A stretch of DNA of 64,000 nt from Schistocephalus solidus (GCA_017591395.1 WEDG01004123.1:124001-188000); one strand, 5' to 3'; shown: positions 1 through 12,291, numbered from the stretch's first letter. Program-made: numbers and translations. The notes: generated by a model not told the origin, from the letters alone.

Positions 1-156
1 CTGTATTACCGAATATTCAGAACACTTTAGTGTTGTACCGTAAAAAAGTTTTTAATTAGATCAGGAGTACTGTTATTATTCACGTAGTATATGATTTATA
101 GCACAGAAATTATCTACGGGTAAAAAGACAAAGGAAACAAGGAGGAAAGTACTCAC

Positions 157-298
157 CTCTAGGGGTATGACTTCTCGAAGAATCATTGCATCTGTCAGAT
201 TGTCAAAAAGTCCATCTGTTCCTACGACAACGATATCTCCAGGTTCCAGTTTCACAGAACTTTGAATTGCCTGCTCGGGACTGAAAGGGTAATGGTCT
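157..298 (-). CDS. PPTC7: PPTC7-like PP2C phosphatase, exon D
   Basis: This minus-strand exon is 142 nt, preceded by tttctctgcacag and followed by a perfect GTGAGT donor. It encodes DHYPFSPEQ, then LEPGDIVVVGTDGLFDN and ends IPLE in phase 0. GTDGLFDN is the third PP2C metal-binding motif (catalytic Asp), and GDI-VV-TDGLFDN is typical of PTC7 proteins. With exons A-C it makes a continuous 211-codon reading. Human PPTC7 is about 300 residues, so roughly 50-60 C-terminal residues, which should include the conserved G-K-P-D-D-I-T motif, must lie before position 1 of the window. Confidence 0.95.
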
Positions 299-1054
299 CT
301 GTGCAGAGAAAGTGTGGGACGATATCTCAATCTTATCGCTTGGCATCGAGCCTACATTCTTATACTGATCAGCCTAAAGGGCACAGCCTCACACAATTAG
401 GTTGATGGGTACTTTTATTCAGCATAACCATGATCATTACTGTCTCCCTCGTTGGAAAAAAAGTTTTATCTGAATGATAATATGTTGCAGGTTTTGATGA
501 ACAACGTTCGGGTAAATTTTTAAGAAGGAAAATGCAGTTTCAGAAGCCATCGAAGAATAATTGTCATTAGAACCTGCAGTCCCCTTACCCAGCCTCCATT
601 GTGTCACTGAATTTACGTCTGCACGCTTTTTTATTTAAACGAAAGCCTACGGAGAGTCAAACCCACTCTTCTTCAGCGACGCAGACTGAATACTGAAGGT
701 CCAGTGAGCACCTCCCATGCATCGATGGATTGCGATCAGCCCGATTTCTAAATCGGACTCCGTGTGCCTTCCGGTTGGCAGTAAGATTGCATTTACTGTC
801 GCACGTCACTGACTAGCCATGAAGCGTGCTTACTTTGCAGAGTTTTCCAAGTTAGTGCTCATACCAGCGGAGAAAGTCCTCATTAAGAACGTGAAAGGTA
901 CTACCAGTTAGGAGATCCACTTCTTGAGGCTATTCGTACTGGTGAACCTACCTGTATTACCGCATATATTTCGGCTAGTTAGTCCAACAGAGTTGCAGAA
1001 AATAGGGCGTGGAGGATTCTACTTAGATAATGACTATTGGGCTGATTAACAATG

Positions 1055-1115
1055 CTGAAAAAGATCAGGGAGACCGGAACGGCCATTTATGGCTCATTAT
1101 CAGAAGAAGGAACAA
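1055..1115 (-). repeat. Short diverged SINE body fragment
   Basis: The sequence gatcagggagaccggaacgg, followed by ccatttatggctcattatca, matches the SINE body of the array at 30.1-30.9 kb (acaagggagaccggaatggc). Only about 60 bp are alignable. It lies in an intron of the PPTC7-like gene. Confidence 0.45.
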
Positions 1116-1503
1116 GAGGCGAATACGCCCAATAGTATGGTCGCATGGGTAGTATCACTGATTAGTGAACCGTCGATAGTGGGTGTCCAAATCACGCATC
1201 CTCTTTGTAATTAAGGCGGGTACTTAGCAGGAATAGGGTTGCCATTTACCGACAGAGGTTGAAAACTACACAAAAGGGAATAGTCAACCTGTGTTCGTTG
1301 AGAGCACTGAGACTGTCACAGTGTGTCGAGTTCGGACAAGTTACTTGAGAAGTTCTTACAAGACCAAACTACAGTGTTGGCAGCGTATACTCACGCGGAT
1401 AAAACAAATAAGCACAGCATTTCGAGTAATGCTACGTCTACCAAATTGAGAGCAAAAGCGATCGGTACCCAGGATCCAGGCAAAAAATGGAAAGGTTGCT
1501 CAC

Positions 1504-1702
1504 CCATCTCGATGAAAGTGTCCATGCTCATTGGGTGGCAGGCAGGCAAGTTGAAAGGGTGTGTTGAAGGCGTGTTTTTGGTGGGCAGACCGCTGGACGA
1601 TGCTCCCATGCCGGATTATTAGGTAACCAGAGTCGCCAAGACAGACTGTGTACAGACGCCCGTCACTCCGGCAAAGAGAGATTATACAAAAGGTTGCGCT
1701 GC
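1504..1702 (-). CDS. PPTC7: PPTC7-like PP2C phosphatase, exon C
   Basis: This minus-strand exon is 199 nt, starting after tttctag and ending before GTGAGC. It opens with GC, completing the Gly codon left by exon B. It then encodes SATFC, GRLYTVCLGDSGYLIIR and, further on, AFNTPFQLA. These match the PTC7 order: S-S/A-T-A/F-C strand, N/C-LGDSG loop, then the NTPFQL segment. LGDSG is a conserved PP2C motif near the active site. The exon ends with two bases (GG), and the A at the start of exon D completes the codon. The overlapping plus-strand ORF here is an antisense shadow. Annotators relying on long ORFs would miss this exon, because its frame lacks a nearby Met. Confidence 0.93.
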
Positions 1703-3711
1703 CTAGAAATAAGTGGGGAGGGGGGGAGGAAGAAACTAAGCTTTATCAAAATTACCATAATCTAAAAGAAAACACAAAGAGCAAATGCACAACGCAAAAG
1801 GGGGTGAGTAAAACTTTGTCCAACGGAGAAACTTTCTTTAATCCGCACCTACAGAGCAAATATGTACTAGTTAGCCCTTCACGTCGGCTACCTCGCTTTT
1901 TCTGCGTCCCCCGGAGGTAAGACGACCGGTGATGAGCGCGGATGCGGCGATTGACGAAGATGAAGCCAGGTTTACGCGTACCACACATGCACTGGGCTCT
2001 AAATTTACCAAGACCCAGTCTCGTAAGGATTGTTTCCGAATCTTACACTAGAGTTGCAATAAATGCCACATCAAGGGGGGTATTGCGGTATGATCATGTC
2101 CCAAAGGGGATCGACTTGCTTTATTTTAGTCAGATCACCAATTAACAACCTTTAAGACTACGATTTTTAGGGCGTCGTGATAGTTCCATATGCCTTGGAT
2201 TCATTAAAGAGGAAGGGTATTTCGGTAGTGGTTTAAATCTCCCCCTCGCGTGCAATGCATCAGTGGCGCTTCGGGCCTGCTGGCTGATTGATGGCGAGGT
2301 TGGAGGCTGTGGCTGACAAGCGATGAGACGCTCTTGAAAGGAAGCCAAACGCGGAAGTCGCGGTACATTCAAGAATGCAACTTACGAAGAAGGGGGGGAA
2401 CAAGGCCAGACATAGAAATGGAGTTTGAAGAAGCGGAATGAAGGAGAAAGCTTAACGGCTACCAGACCTTATGTTGGTAGCACATTATTCAAGAAACACT
2501 ACAGCAAGGGCAGCAAAATGGGATCAAGAGAAATCGAGTTGAAAGCTAAATAAACAACGTCATGCAAATTTTTTAGAAGCAGTACTTAAAAAGTGCAAGT
2601 GTTCACGTTCCGAGGACGTAAATAACATTGCATGTTTGATTGGTCTCTGAATGAAGAAACGCGATAAAATCTGGCAACGATGCTAAACATTTGAAAGCAG
2701 AAAATACAACCAACATTCGATGGTAGATGAGGATACGGCAGACAACATAATTAACGAAGTCTCGAGATCGAAAGTTGAGGGTGTACAGATACGAGGTTGT
2801 TATTTTTATTAGTTTAAGAAATATGTTTTATAAAAGGAAAAGAGGCTAGATTTGGGGCGAAATTCAAGGTTTCTTGATATCCACGTAATGTCCTATGCTA
2901 TGGAAACCTCCAGACCAAAACTTCGTGTTTGTAGGCGTCGTGATATAAATGGGCATACATAAAAACACGATAATTTTCAAAAAAACACCTCGATACAGAA
3001 AAGTGGGTATCACGTCCATAAAAATCAGGTGAAGGCAGGCGTGAAAAATCACATTGTTTTCGAGAAAAGAGGACATTTTTGCGACATAAGACTCGGCAAT
3101 AAACTTGCCTGACTGTAGTTTGTTTATACCACACCTAGAATTAAGAGGTAAACCCGTGACGAGAACCCGCGACATGCTGTCACTTTTCTCGGTCACGCCG
3201 TAAGATCAGGAGGTCTAGACAATTTCTATCTGCATTGGACTACGAACGGATACAGAAATTACCAGCGGAAAGATTGCCACGTGACTCGTTGGCAAGTTTT
3301 TTCCATATAAGTAAGATCACTCTGCGGTGCTAGAAGTGTTCCCACATATAAGTAGAGCAGGCCACAGCACGGTTCACAAGTAAGCCGGTGTTCCCTATGA
3401 ACAGAATTAGGAAAAGGATGAAGGAAGTTGAGCTTCGCTAGCAAAAGGCCACGATCAAGCCGTTTTAAGTAGAAGATTTTTTAGAAAAACTTGTTTTCTA
3501 AGAACTTAGGTGATTTCAGGCGCTTATTATAGAAAAGCATTTGATTCTGCGACGAGGTCTTATCCTCAGAAAAGCCTGCAAATTTGACAAAAATGGTCAT
3601 AGGTGATAAGAGATTCCAGGAGAGCACACAGCACGAACTGCAACTTTCAAGAACCATCGATGGTTGATGGTTTGGATAGCTAGTAAATTTGGAGAGCGGC
3701 CAGTCTAATGG

Positions 3712-4030
3712 TCGACCACGGACACGGCAACATGTTCATCGATATGATGAAGGATGTCTTCGGCTGCAACGGCATTCAGATGCAGAATGGATACGATAAT
3801 TTTATACGATAACGCTCCGGTTCATGGCTTTAAAGAGGTATGAATCCGATCAGACTTGAAACTGCAATCTAACAACCGATAACCGCTAGACTCTCTCGAT
3901 GCGGTCTACGATCTACTTTTTCGTTCCTATCAACAGCACAGATAATAATCCTATCGAAAGTCTTTGTACAATTATCAGATGAAAGTGGCGCAGGGCAAAG
4001 AAGAGTCTTTTCATGCAAGAAATACTTGAT
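3712..4030 (+). pseudogene. Degenerate DDE transposase (Tc1/mariner/IS630-like)
   Basis: Frames must be switched, but recognisable parts of a DDE-superfamily transposase core appear in the correct order. The first part resembles the block leading to the second Asp. Near 3795-3845 it reads YDNAPVHGFKEV, matching the D-N-A-P-x-H motif around the second catalytic Asp. Near 3905-3980 it reads STDNNPIESL, matching the S-P-x-x-N-P-I-E motif with the third acidic residue. Stops and frameshifts separate the blocks. It lies in an intron of the PPTC7-like gene on the opposite strand. No terminal inverted repeats were located. It could belong to any DDE family with an NPIE signature. Confidence 0.5.
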
Positions 4031-4536
4031 TTCGTGCTAAATAATCACACGGAACAAACTGCTATATACAACCTAGCTATCTCTATGTATGACAGACTTT
4101 ATGTTATTTTAAATGCAAGTAGATAGGTAACAATGTACTAATCTTTTGTATTTGCTAGTTTTTTTTTAATGGATTTTCCCTTTTTCCTAAGCCCGTTTTC
4201 CTTATGCACCTTTAGAATTAGCCTGAATTTACTTATTTTTAATATAGCCATTACATGAAGTCCGATTCTAGAGCAAAATCATTAATTTTGTGTTAGTTAA
4301 TATTAATTTATAAACCAAACCATGCCTTCTGTTTAAGAACGGTGGTTTCTTTATAACTGTAACACTTTGAGGGACGCAGTATGGATGAGGTTTGCGTAAC
4401 AGGGATTTCCTTTGGAAATTTTTGAGGTTTCGAAAGTTAGCAAACTTACTGTACTTTTTAAAAATGGGAAAAGGTTGCCCTGCTAAGTTAGGTAGATTAA
4501 TATCTAAGAGCCACTAACATCAACTTTAATGCCTAC

Positions 4537-4716
4537 CCAGTAGAGGGGTCTTTGCCTCTAGGACTTCATGGTAGCCCTCTGTGACAAGAAGCATGGGTTC
4601 ATCGGGTTGAAAACGTCCGGATCTGGCAAGCCGCTCACAAGCCGACATGAACTTTTTAGAGAAATTGCTTGGATCTACGCCATAGGAGCGCCAGCCGCCC
4701 ACGCCATCAGCAACGC
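4537..4716 (-). CDS. PPTC7: PPTC7-like PP2C phosphatase, exon B
   Basis: This minus-strand exon is 180 nt (60 codons, phase 1 at both ends). It encodes [15 protein letters not shown] near its start and ends in KTPLLG. ADGVGGW is the hallmark PP2C motif carrying a metal-coordinating aspartate, and the GVDPS segment is characteristic of the PTC7 subfamily. The acceptor is tcctcctag and the donor GTAGGC, slightly off consensus. The reading frame joins exactly to exon A upstream and to exon C downstream. A 7.5-kb intron separates it from exon A and holds a degraded LINE. The match to PTC7 family members is strong along the whole exon, with no stop or frameshift. Confidence 0.95.
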
Positions 4717-5389
4717 CTAGGAGGAAAACCCAGGTTATTGAAATCAAACAGTAATAAAAGCGATCCACTGAAGAAACGCATATTATTATTTCCTGATGTC
4801 TGTAGGTTGTACTACATTTAAATCGTATTTTATAAAAAATATTCCAAACTAGTAGTAGCTTTGTAAGTAACAAAACCGAAGGTTATGATATCCAAAAACC
4901 ACGCATTACTTTCACGTAACGCCGGCAATAAAGCAACTTTAACAACCAGCCAGTGGTACATGGTTTCCTTGCTAGAGTGCGCCCTAGTGATGGTCGTTGA
5001 AACTTATGAATGTTTTCTGACAGTGTACTTCAGGTTCTACCATCTAAAATCTCAGCTGTTACTATCTGGAAAACGAATCATCGAAAGTTTTTTCCCATCT
5101 TTAGAAATGTTAAGGTGCCTGGAAAGGATCAAATCCAGTGAGCTTAAGAACCCTTCAGCTAAAAGTGGTAGTAAATACCATTTCACAACAGGTAGTACTA
5201 GCCTTCAATTTTAGACCACTACATGGGCGGCTAAAGGGAAATTTTCTGAATTATCACACCGACAAGTGATTTGTATATATTCGAAGAATGCACGCTCCAG
5301 AAACAGCCTCGAAGGACAAGATGCATGACTTTCTTCTTTCCGAAGACGGCACCACTGAGGCCGGCATACTTACGTAAGCTTGGTACAAC

Positions 5390-8300
5390 TGTGATCATGC
5401 CTGATATAGGCGACCTCGATAAGGTCGCCAATGGTACCTCTCCACTCGTGACGATGGGAGGCAGCGGATCAGAAGTGCTCGATCCATTCTTTTCTCCAGC
5501 GACTGAGACCGAATGCTAAAGGTCCAAAAACCACTTCCAGGTCTTGGTGAACTGTGCCGAGCCAGGTTTTGATTGATCTCTAAGATGCTTCTAGATAAGC
5601 AAAGATGCCCGATCGAGGGCAGTAACGTTGAGTTTATGGGATTGATGACGAAGAATGTGTCCAAACTTCCTCAGTCGTCTTTCCTGGATAGCCTGGGATA
5701 TCCTTACGATTTTATCACAGCGAGCGCCAAATGTCTTATTTGAGACAAAATCGATGCACTTCGCTTGAGTGATGGTTCTCAGACAGCGATGGTGAAACAC
5801 CACCAGTTTCAGCTTATCTTCCACGCAACAGCCCAGCATTCATAGTCGTATAGGACTGACCAGACGGATGCTCGGTACACACGAACCTTTGTAGCGATGG
5901 AGATGTCGCATCGCGTCCGTAGACATTTTATAAGAATTGTGAAGACCCTGTGAGCAGCTTCGATACGAATATCGTCCTACCCTGTCCATTCGACAACAGG
6001 CTCACCCCCGAGATATTTTAAACTATCTAATTCTTCAAGTTGATAGTTAATAAGCTCGAGAGGTGCCTTCTGCGTAGGAAGGCAGTTAGAAAACACTGGT
6101 CTTTTCAGCGCTTATGGATAAAACGACCGATTTAGCTATCTCATTCACCCGTGACACCATTGACTGCAGATCAAAAAAACTTCAGGAGAGTGGAGCGACA
6201 TAAAGCAGCGTATTCGAGATCAGTCAACCGGTGTCAGGGTGCAAACTCAACACCGAAAAAAACGTATAGAGCCCGTCCGTGAATTCAGTCAGTGGCGTAG
6301 CTGGACAGAATGGGCGGCGGGATAGAACCTTGTCAAACAGCTGGGTGCCTGTTGTGGGCCAGAATACGCGCAGTGGTGGAGCGACATTAGGTATTGATAA
6401 TAACGATGACTTTCGCTGACATACCCTCTAGTTCCATGATCCACGACAGATTCACGAGGGACGGAATTGAAAGATACAGTAAAGACAACAAAACATACAA
6501 CCGTCGGTTGCTAGCAGCCATGGCTGAATTCAATAACAAAAATTCGGGTGAATATACGGTGCGGGCACCCACGCGTACCTTGGACGCCGGCTCGGTCGGA
6601 ACTCATCCTAGAGTCACGCGCATCCTATAATAGCAAGAGAGTGACGACAGCGAAAACCTTTGCATCAACGTCGAGGTGTTAGTTTCCACACTTTTTACAA
6701 TCAGTCTTCTCGAAAACAGGCACAGATGTCATGCCTCAGTTATCAGGAAAGTCCTAATCTCGCCACGATTGCTCAAGCATCTGATGGAACCGGGGCAGCA
6801 GTGTCAAAATACTATTATCGAAAGGAGCTTTGTTGCTGTGCTGCCTCTGCATTGCGTCAGCAATTTTTCCCTGAGGAGTGTCATATGACGGTGAACAGGC
6901 TAAAGAGAGATAAAGTATTGCAGAGGAGGGCGATGACGTGGTGATTTGGCCATCGGAGGTGCTCACGGCAGCGTTTGAACTTGGTCAAGTTGTCAGCAAT
7001 AAAGTCACTACTAAGAGTAACTCAGCGCAGAGGATTCACCACTAATGTGGTAGTTTTTGAGTGTCACCAACTTCTGAGGCCTGCACCCTAGTGGCCGTTA
7101 GTTCAGCATACTATTTCTTGGGGTCAGACCTAGTCAACTTGGCTACCAGTTTCCAGAATTGACGGGAGGAATAATGGTTGTAGGACCTAGCCTAAGTAAT
7201 CTTGGAAAACACTGCAAGGCTCTTCCGCAGATTAAATCACTGTGTCGCTGCTAGCTGAATCCAAGAATTTGCTAAATGCCTCACAGATTTATGATTTCAA
7301 CGATGACCACTAGCTACTATTTCCTTCGACTCGGATTCGTACAACGAGATCAGGTTTCCATGCTTAAGGCCTCGACTGTGCTGGATCGGCATTGTATGAC
7401 ACGGCGCCTTGCACGTGATACGAATGAAAGGTGATTATTAAAAGGTGTGGGCGAGGACATAGGTCAGATCATGTACATGGCCAGTTTGGACACCAAGCAT
7501 CGGTCCGCTATAGTAAACCCAACTGTGGAACCTTGAACTGATTAGAATATAGTCAATGTGCCTGGCTGTGTAGCCCTCGTTTGACTCCAGGTCGGTAGAT
7601 GCTTGTGGCGATGTTGGAAGCACGTGTGGATGAAAAATAGTCGGTTATGATCAGCACAGTTCAGCATTCTACCACATTTGTCGCATCGAGAGCCAAACCT
7701 GATTCAGCCAATAAGGTGACTGCTGGAAAAATCACCAGCCCTAGTTCGACCATTCCAGCTTTTGAGAAACTAACTCATGCAATCGCGAGTAGTTTTTTAG
7801 CGTACTGGCTGGCAGCTGATGTTGGTACGTATCAGGACACGACAGAAATGTTTGCAAAGCGCCTCTCCATCTGGTCAGAGAATTTTCGTCCTACAAGTAG
7901 TGCACAAATCGTTAGTTTTCTGACGGCGATCGCCACACCATGTCCATCAGAAAAGTTGCGTGGGCCATTGTGGTATAGGGTCAAGTGGGAAATGACTCCA
8001 GAGATATTTATTTTCCGAAAATAGGAGTCGAGAATGCGAACCTCAGTCAGGCAGCAACCACCTACGTCGTACTGATAGACTGTATTTGTATTTGGTACCA
8101 GGCCCCAGGAACGTTCGAAAATTATAGCATCCAAGACCAAGACCCGATTCTCGGCTGAGTAGTTCAGCTAGCACAATATTCGCCCCGCACCACTTGACCG
8201 GAGTTATGGAGCTCGGCAGTTCCTGTAGACGCCATAGAATGGACATTTTATCCGGTTTCTTGTAAAGTTTGAGTACAAGGGGGTGCCCAACAATCATTCG

Positions 8301-8490
8301 GATTGTTTGTTCAAAAGTTTGGTTCAAGAACCAAAAGCAAGGCAGCGAAGGAAAGCAAACGTATTAAATGGCGGCTCACGGTCGCCATGTTACAAGGTCG
8401 TCATTTAAGGGCCATCGGTGCGACCGATTTCTGCCCTCCGCATCCAGTTAGCATCGTCGTTGCGAACCTGATCATACGCTAAATGCAACT
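5390..8490 (-). mobile_element. Dead non-LTR retrotransposon (LINE-A) with EN, RT and C-terminal region
   Basis: On the minus strand the domains occur in order. An AP-type endonuclease spans about 8160-7430, with CCLTEVRILDS, LTLYHNGPRNFS and further on ARHIDYILISSRF. A linker with IADAMQRQHSNKAP and EQSWRD spans 6966-6754. RT blocks span about 6560-6100 (IMELEGMSAKVI, RSTTARILAHN). The thumb and C-terminal region spans about 6070-5390, with QLEELDSLKYLGG, FHHRCLRTI and ERRLRKFGHILRHQ. Frameshifts and stops break every block. Where a YADD active-site box is expected after DLEYA, the aspartates are missing. The putative 5' UTR (8170-8490) is called by position only. The element sits within an intron of the PPTC7-like gene in the same orientation. 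Confidence 0.8.
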
Positions 8491-11400
8491 GGTAGCCAAG
8501 GGCACAGGATTTTTTTCAAACCTTTAATTTAACAATCTACATTGTCTAGTTGTGATCAGGACAAAAAATATAATAGTTCTACGCTCCATCACAAAAGAAA
8601 AGGACGGTGTATATCTTACTACTGCTGTCTTTGAAGTTCAAAGGTAACCATTCAAGACAAAAATAGGGAAAGCTCGCCACCAGTTATGTAGCTCGACAGT
8701 AGTCAAGGGTAATTTTTCATAACTTTCTACAATTATAAGGCAATTCTTCCCTCCTTAGTCTAATCCTTTCAAAGGTTGGAAGCAGATTTAGAAAGGAATT
8801 AAACGTGAAGAAACCAACCAAATATACTAATGACTATAGTTAAGTTTGACAACCAGACTTCATTGCTGATCGCACTTACGGCTGAAATTGGGTCTCACCT
8901 TCATAGTAATGGTTAGTACTCGACTGCCTTTTGAACTCAAATGCATTTTACACAACCGCAAGCAGAGGCTATCGCGGCTCATTCATCACACTCTGAGATA
9001 ATTTATGGAATTTTGAGAGGGTGACAATTTGGAAGTTTTCGTTTAAAAAGTACTAATTGCCCTAATAGTAAATGCTAGCACTATACCGGAATATTCTTAG
9101 ATATTCGTGATAAGAAATGCCTGCGTGTTGATTGGTTGAGACACTAGCGCGATAGAGCGACTCCGGGGGTTGTGAGGTCACGTTGTGATTGCCGGCCCAC
9201 TGCGAGCGTGTAAATGAAAGCGGCATCAGCGTAACGTGGAGAAAGTGTGCTCGCGAAGGTCTGACAGCAAATGCTATCGATTTTTGCACCCACTGGCATA
9301 CACCTGGCAGCGTCGGGTGGTAGACAGCCACAAAAAGCACGGCTTTGATCGCAGTGGCGATTCCAGTTTTGGATGAACGAATGTCCGGCGTGCATTGGGG
9401 TGAGAGCGATTGTCATTTATTTACCCGTTTGTTGTTTTTGTTTCTTTCTGTGCTTACCTCTTTCAGTGTTTAGAATAGAGTCATAGAATCTTTTAGATGT
9501 AGCGTTGGACAAAGGGAATCAGGAAGTGATGGGAAGGACACGGGTAATGCTGAAGATTGTCGTCAGTGTTAAGGCCGGAATTCAAGGTGAATGATGAGGG
9601 GCGATTTCACAATGCTGTGGAGTTTAAGCAAAGTCAATGAACAAAGCTCCTTTACGTGTTATGGAAGCGCAACAAATACGGCAGCTCCTGAGGACAGGCT
9701 GAGCATACGGGGAAAGTAAAAATTTTGGCCATATAGTCACATATCGCAGTTATTCGAGGCATTGCTACTTTTTTTAGCCAAGGGAATTGTTTGACTGCAT
9801 TTGACCGCATGCAGTGTAACCCCAATGTCGAGCGAGCATTATGTTCACCTTGGTCTTGGACGTCTGATAATTAATACCGTATCACTTCATATGGGTAGCT
9901 TCGAGTAGAAAATGAAATCGCTAGTGTATTGATGGCATGCCGGTTGATTGTAAATCGAAAGACAAATTTCGGCTCACCTTTGGCAGAAGTATAAAACCAA
10001 CGATAGAAGGATTTACTATGGCACATCAAAGCCAGATGATGCGACCTCGTACCAGCAAGAAATCACGCGGGATATATGCGAAGTCCCGTAAAATGGCGGA
10101 GTTTGGTTGTATATTAAGTGTTAGCTTCCGCTGAGCGTTGACTAAGCAAGTTGCCATCGTTAATACAGGGTTGCGAAAGGTCCCCTTTTCACGCGGATTA
10201 TATATGACAACTAAAAATAGCGTGCGTGGGTGCGTATGAAAGATTAGAAGCAGATGCTGACTTAATGTCTATCAGGAGTGGGTGAACATAGAGCGGGAAT
10301 TTCTCCGTTCCCATCACGCATTATTACTCATTAACGGTTTCCCTTTGAATCCAATACATTTAGTTTACTTAGGAGCATTGAACAAATTCTTGGGATGTTG
10401 ATTAATAGCTGATGGGGTAGGATTGCAGGCTGTCGCCGTTGGCATTGCGTACCGCTAGCAACAAAGTATTACTCACGAAATGCTGTCCTTTGCGCAAATA
10501 CACACAGCGATGGAGACGCACAGGAATTTTGCCGGTGGAAACCATTGGGGTTAAGGATGATTTTGTTATATATGGCCTCATGACTTTGCATGACATACTG
10601 ATTAAAAGTTTTGCACAAATGGTTTTCCAGTTTTTCGTTTCCAAAAGGTTGCTAACAGTTAGCATGCGAGGCAGTTGCTACATTGTCTATGCTTAAGCAC
10701 ACGAATAACTCGTTTCTATATGTATATGGTATATAATGTTCATCGATATATAAGTATCGTCGACCACGTTGTCAGACATGGTTCGATGAACATCTCTTCA
10801 TTTCTACGCAAAAGGCACCCGGGTCTCAGTAACAAGTACGTGGTCTTAATGACAGTGTTTCTATCCACAGTAGGTACAGCGTACAGAAAATGAATGCGTA
10901 CTTATCCACAAAGAGCAGTTAGCAGTGTACAGTGGGCACGTTGAATGGATAACCTACAAACCACAATAAATCCTGCACAGTCCCTTGATTATGCACTTTG
11001 TCCTGCTATTTTTCGTAACTGTTACGGATACGGCCTTACGACGGACTTTGCTGGAGGACCCAAGAAACCGACACTATACAGGTAGGAGGTACTTGAACTG
11101 CAGTGAATTATTATAGACGCATTTGTAAAACCAATTGACCCGCTAGCCTTAATCCTGTCCGATTGTAGAAACCAATGGCGTACAACAAAATGCAGCGTGT
11201 TCATCAGTTAAATCGGATTCCGCGAAAACCAAAAAAAGGAAGCAGTTGTGGCCTCCACGAAGGTCACATTGTTAGGAAGGAGTACTTAGTGGGTTCCTAC
11301 ACGATAACTAGTTTCAATAAATATCACGGGAGGCATATACGGGAGACTAAAGATACTCAACTAGAGTTCGTGAGACCCAAAACGGGATGCTGAATATACC

Positions 11401-12179
11401 TGTCGACACCAAAAACATCAAAACAGAGGATCATCTGCGTCTTCCCATCACGTGTAGGGCGGTTACGGTTAAGTTCGCCACCACTCTTCAGAATAAAAAG
11501 TCAACCAGTAGAGGATGAGTGTTTTCGTGCTGAAATACTTTTTCTGGTGCACGGATTCTTAAATTGGCGCCTTCGAAACCGTGAGAGAAATCATACAAGC
11601 CGGTATGGCAGAATTTATCGGCCAGCGACATAAAAGTGCAATTTATCCACGAAGTGCAGCTACACGGTTTAAAGCTCACTTAACCGCCTAATTCCCTCTG
11701 GCATTTTTCTCATGTACAACACCTGAAGGCACCAAAGTACATCAACTTCGTTAGCGTGGTGCGAACGACCTTCCAGGAGTCTAGTGCTCGCCAGTCGGTG
11801 AAAACAACTGGGGAGGGTTTTTTTACATATGCTGAAATTATAAAGCAGACACAACGCCATTAATCTTGAAAGGGGATGGGGTGTATAAGAGAAATTTATA
11901 GCATGGTTTACGTATTGAGCCGGGTGAGTTCAACACAACCACGGGCACATGAGGTGTTTTCAGAGCAAGCGTACGGCTCGTGTACGCTGGCATAACGCTG
12001 GTGTGATTGGTAAATAGATACCAAGAATTCATCATGGACATGCTAAAGATCTGTCCACCTTATTCCGGGATGTTACTATAAAGGCGTTGGTGAGCGCTAC
12101 GTGAAAATCGCATGGGTTGCAGGGAAGGCATATAAGTTAGTGATAATATTGCATAGGAAGGACGATTAAAAAGTCTTAC
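8490..12179. other. Intronic stretch with no recognisable gene
   Basis: This 3.7 kb lies between LINE-A and exon A of the PPTC7-like gene. I saw only short ORFs without family resemblance. A possible diverged repeat of unknown type lies around 9100-9420. Nothing else is supported. Confidence 0.5.
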
Positions 12180-12291
12180 CTAAAACACAAGAGACTTCAG
12201 TTATGGAAACGAAGCAGGCATCATCTCCGTAAATCCACCTTGGACGAATTTGAGTCTTGTAGTAAGTGTGTTTATTGTCAAACCCCAGAAA
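12180..12291 (-). CDS. PPTC7: PPTC7-like PP2C phosphatase, exon A (first exon visible)
   Basis: Read on the minus strand, this 112-nt exon encodes 37 codons plus one base. It contains YGDDACFV followed 10 residues later by VLG, the start of the PP2C catalytic core. The GDDA aspartate is a family metal-binding position. It is preceded by a polypyrimidine/AG acceptor (ctcag) and followed by a GTAAGA donor. It starts in phase 0 and ends with a single G, which joins GC of the next exon to make the Gly of [14 protein letters not shown]7 enzymes are Mn/Mg-dependent Ser/Thr phosphatases of the mitochondrial matrix and outer membrane. They act in coenzyme Q and mitophagy control; this is family knowledge. 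The N-terminal targeting exon(s) upstream were not found. The exon is too short and too interrupted to be seen as a simple ORF. Confidence 0.9.

Larger units (their letters stand above)
157..12291 (-). other. PPTC7: PPTC7-like gene, partial extent
   Basis: This is the span of the four phase-compatible exons, about 12.1 kb. Introns are about 1.2, 2.8 and 7.5 kb. The 2.8-kb intron carries a DDE transposase remnant, and the 7.5-kb intron carries a LINE in the same orientation as the gene. The remaining intron sequence (299-1503, 1703-3700, 4000-4536, 8490-12179) shows no other coding sequence that I can support. A short SINE-like match lies near 1063-1110. Both gene ends are missing: the 5' exon was not recognised and the 3' exon lies outside the window. 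Confidence 0.9.

Noticed and set aside
1323..1622. Plus-strand 99-codon ORF
   Set aside because: It is antisense to exon C of the PPTC7-like gene, whose minus-strand reading has clear PP2C motifs.
8912..8960. Minus-strand MHLSSKGSRVLTITMK before GTGAGA inside the phosphatase intron
   Set aside because: Short reading with no homology; PPTC7 exons A and B join perfectly without it.
10738..10791. Short inverted repeat gttcatcga/tcgatgaac
   Set aside because: A nine-base stem with a long loop is expected by chance in 64 kb.
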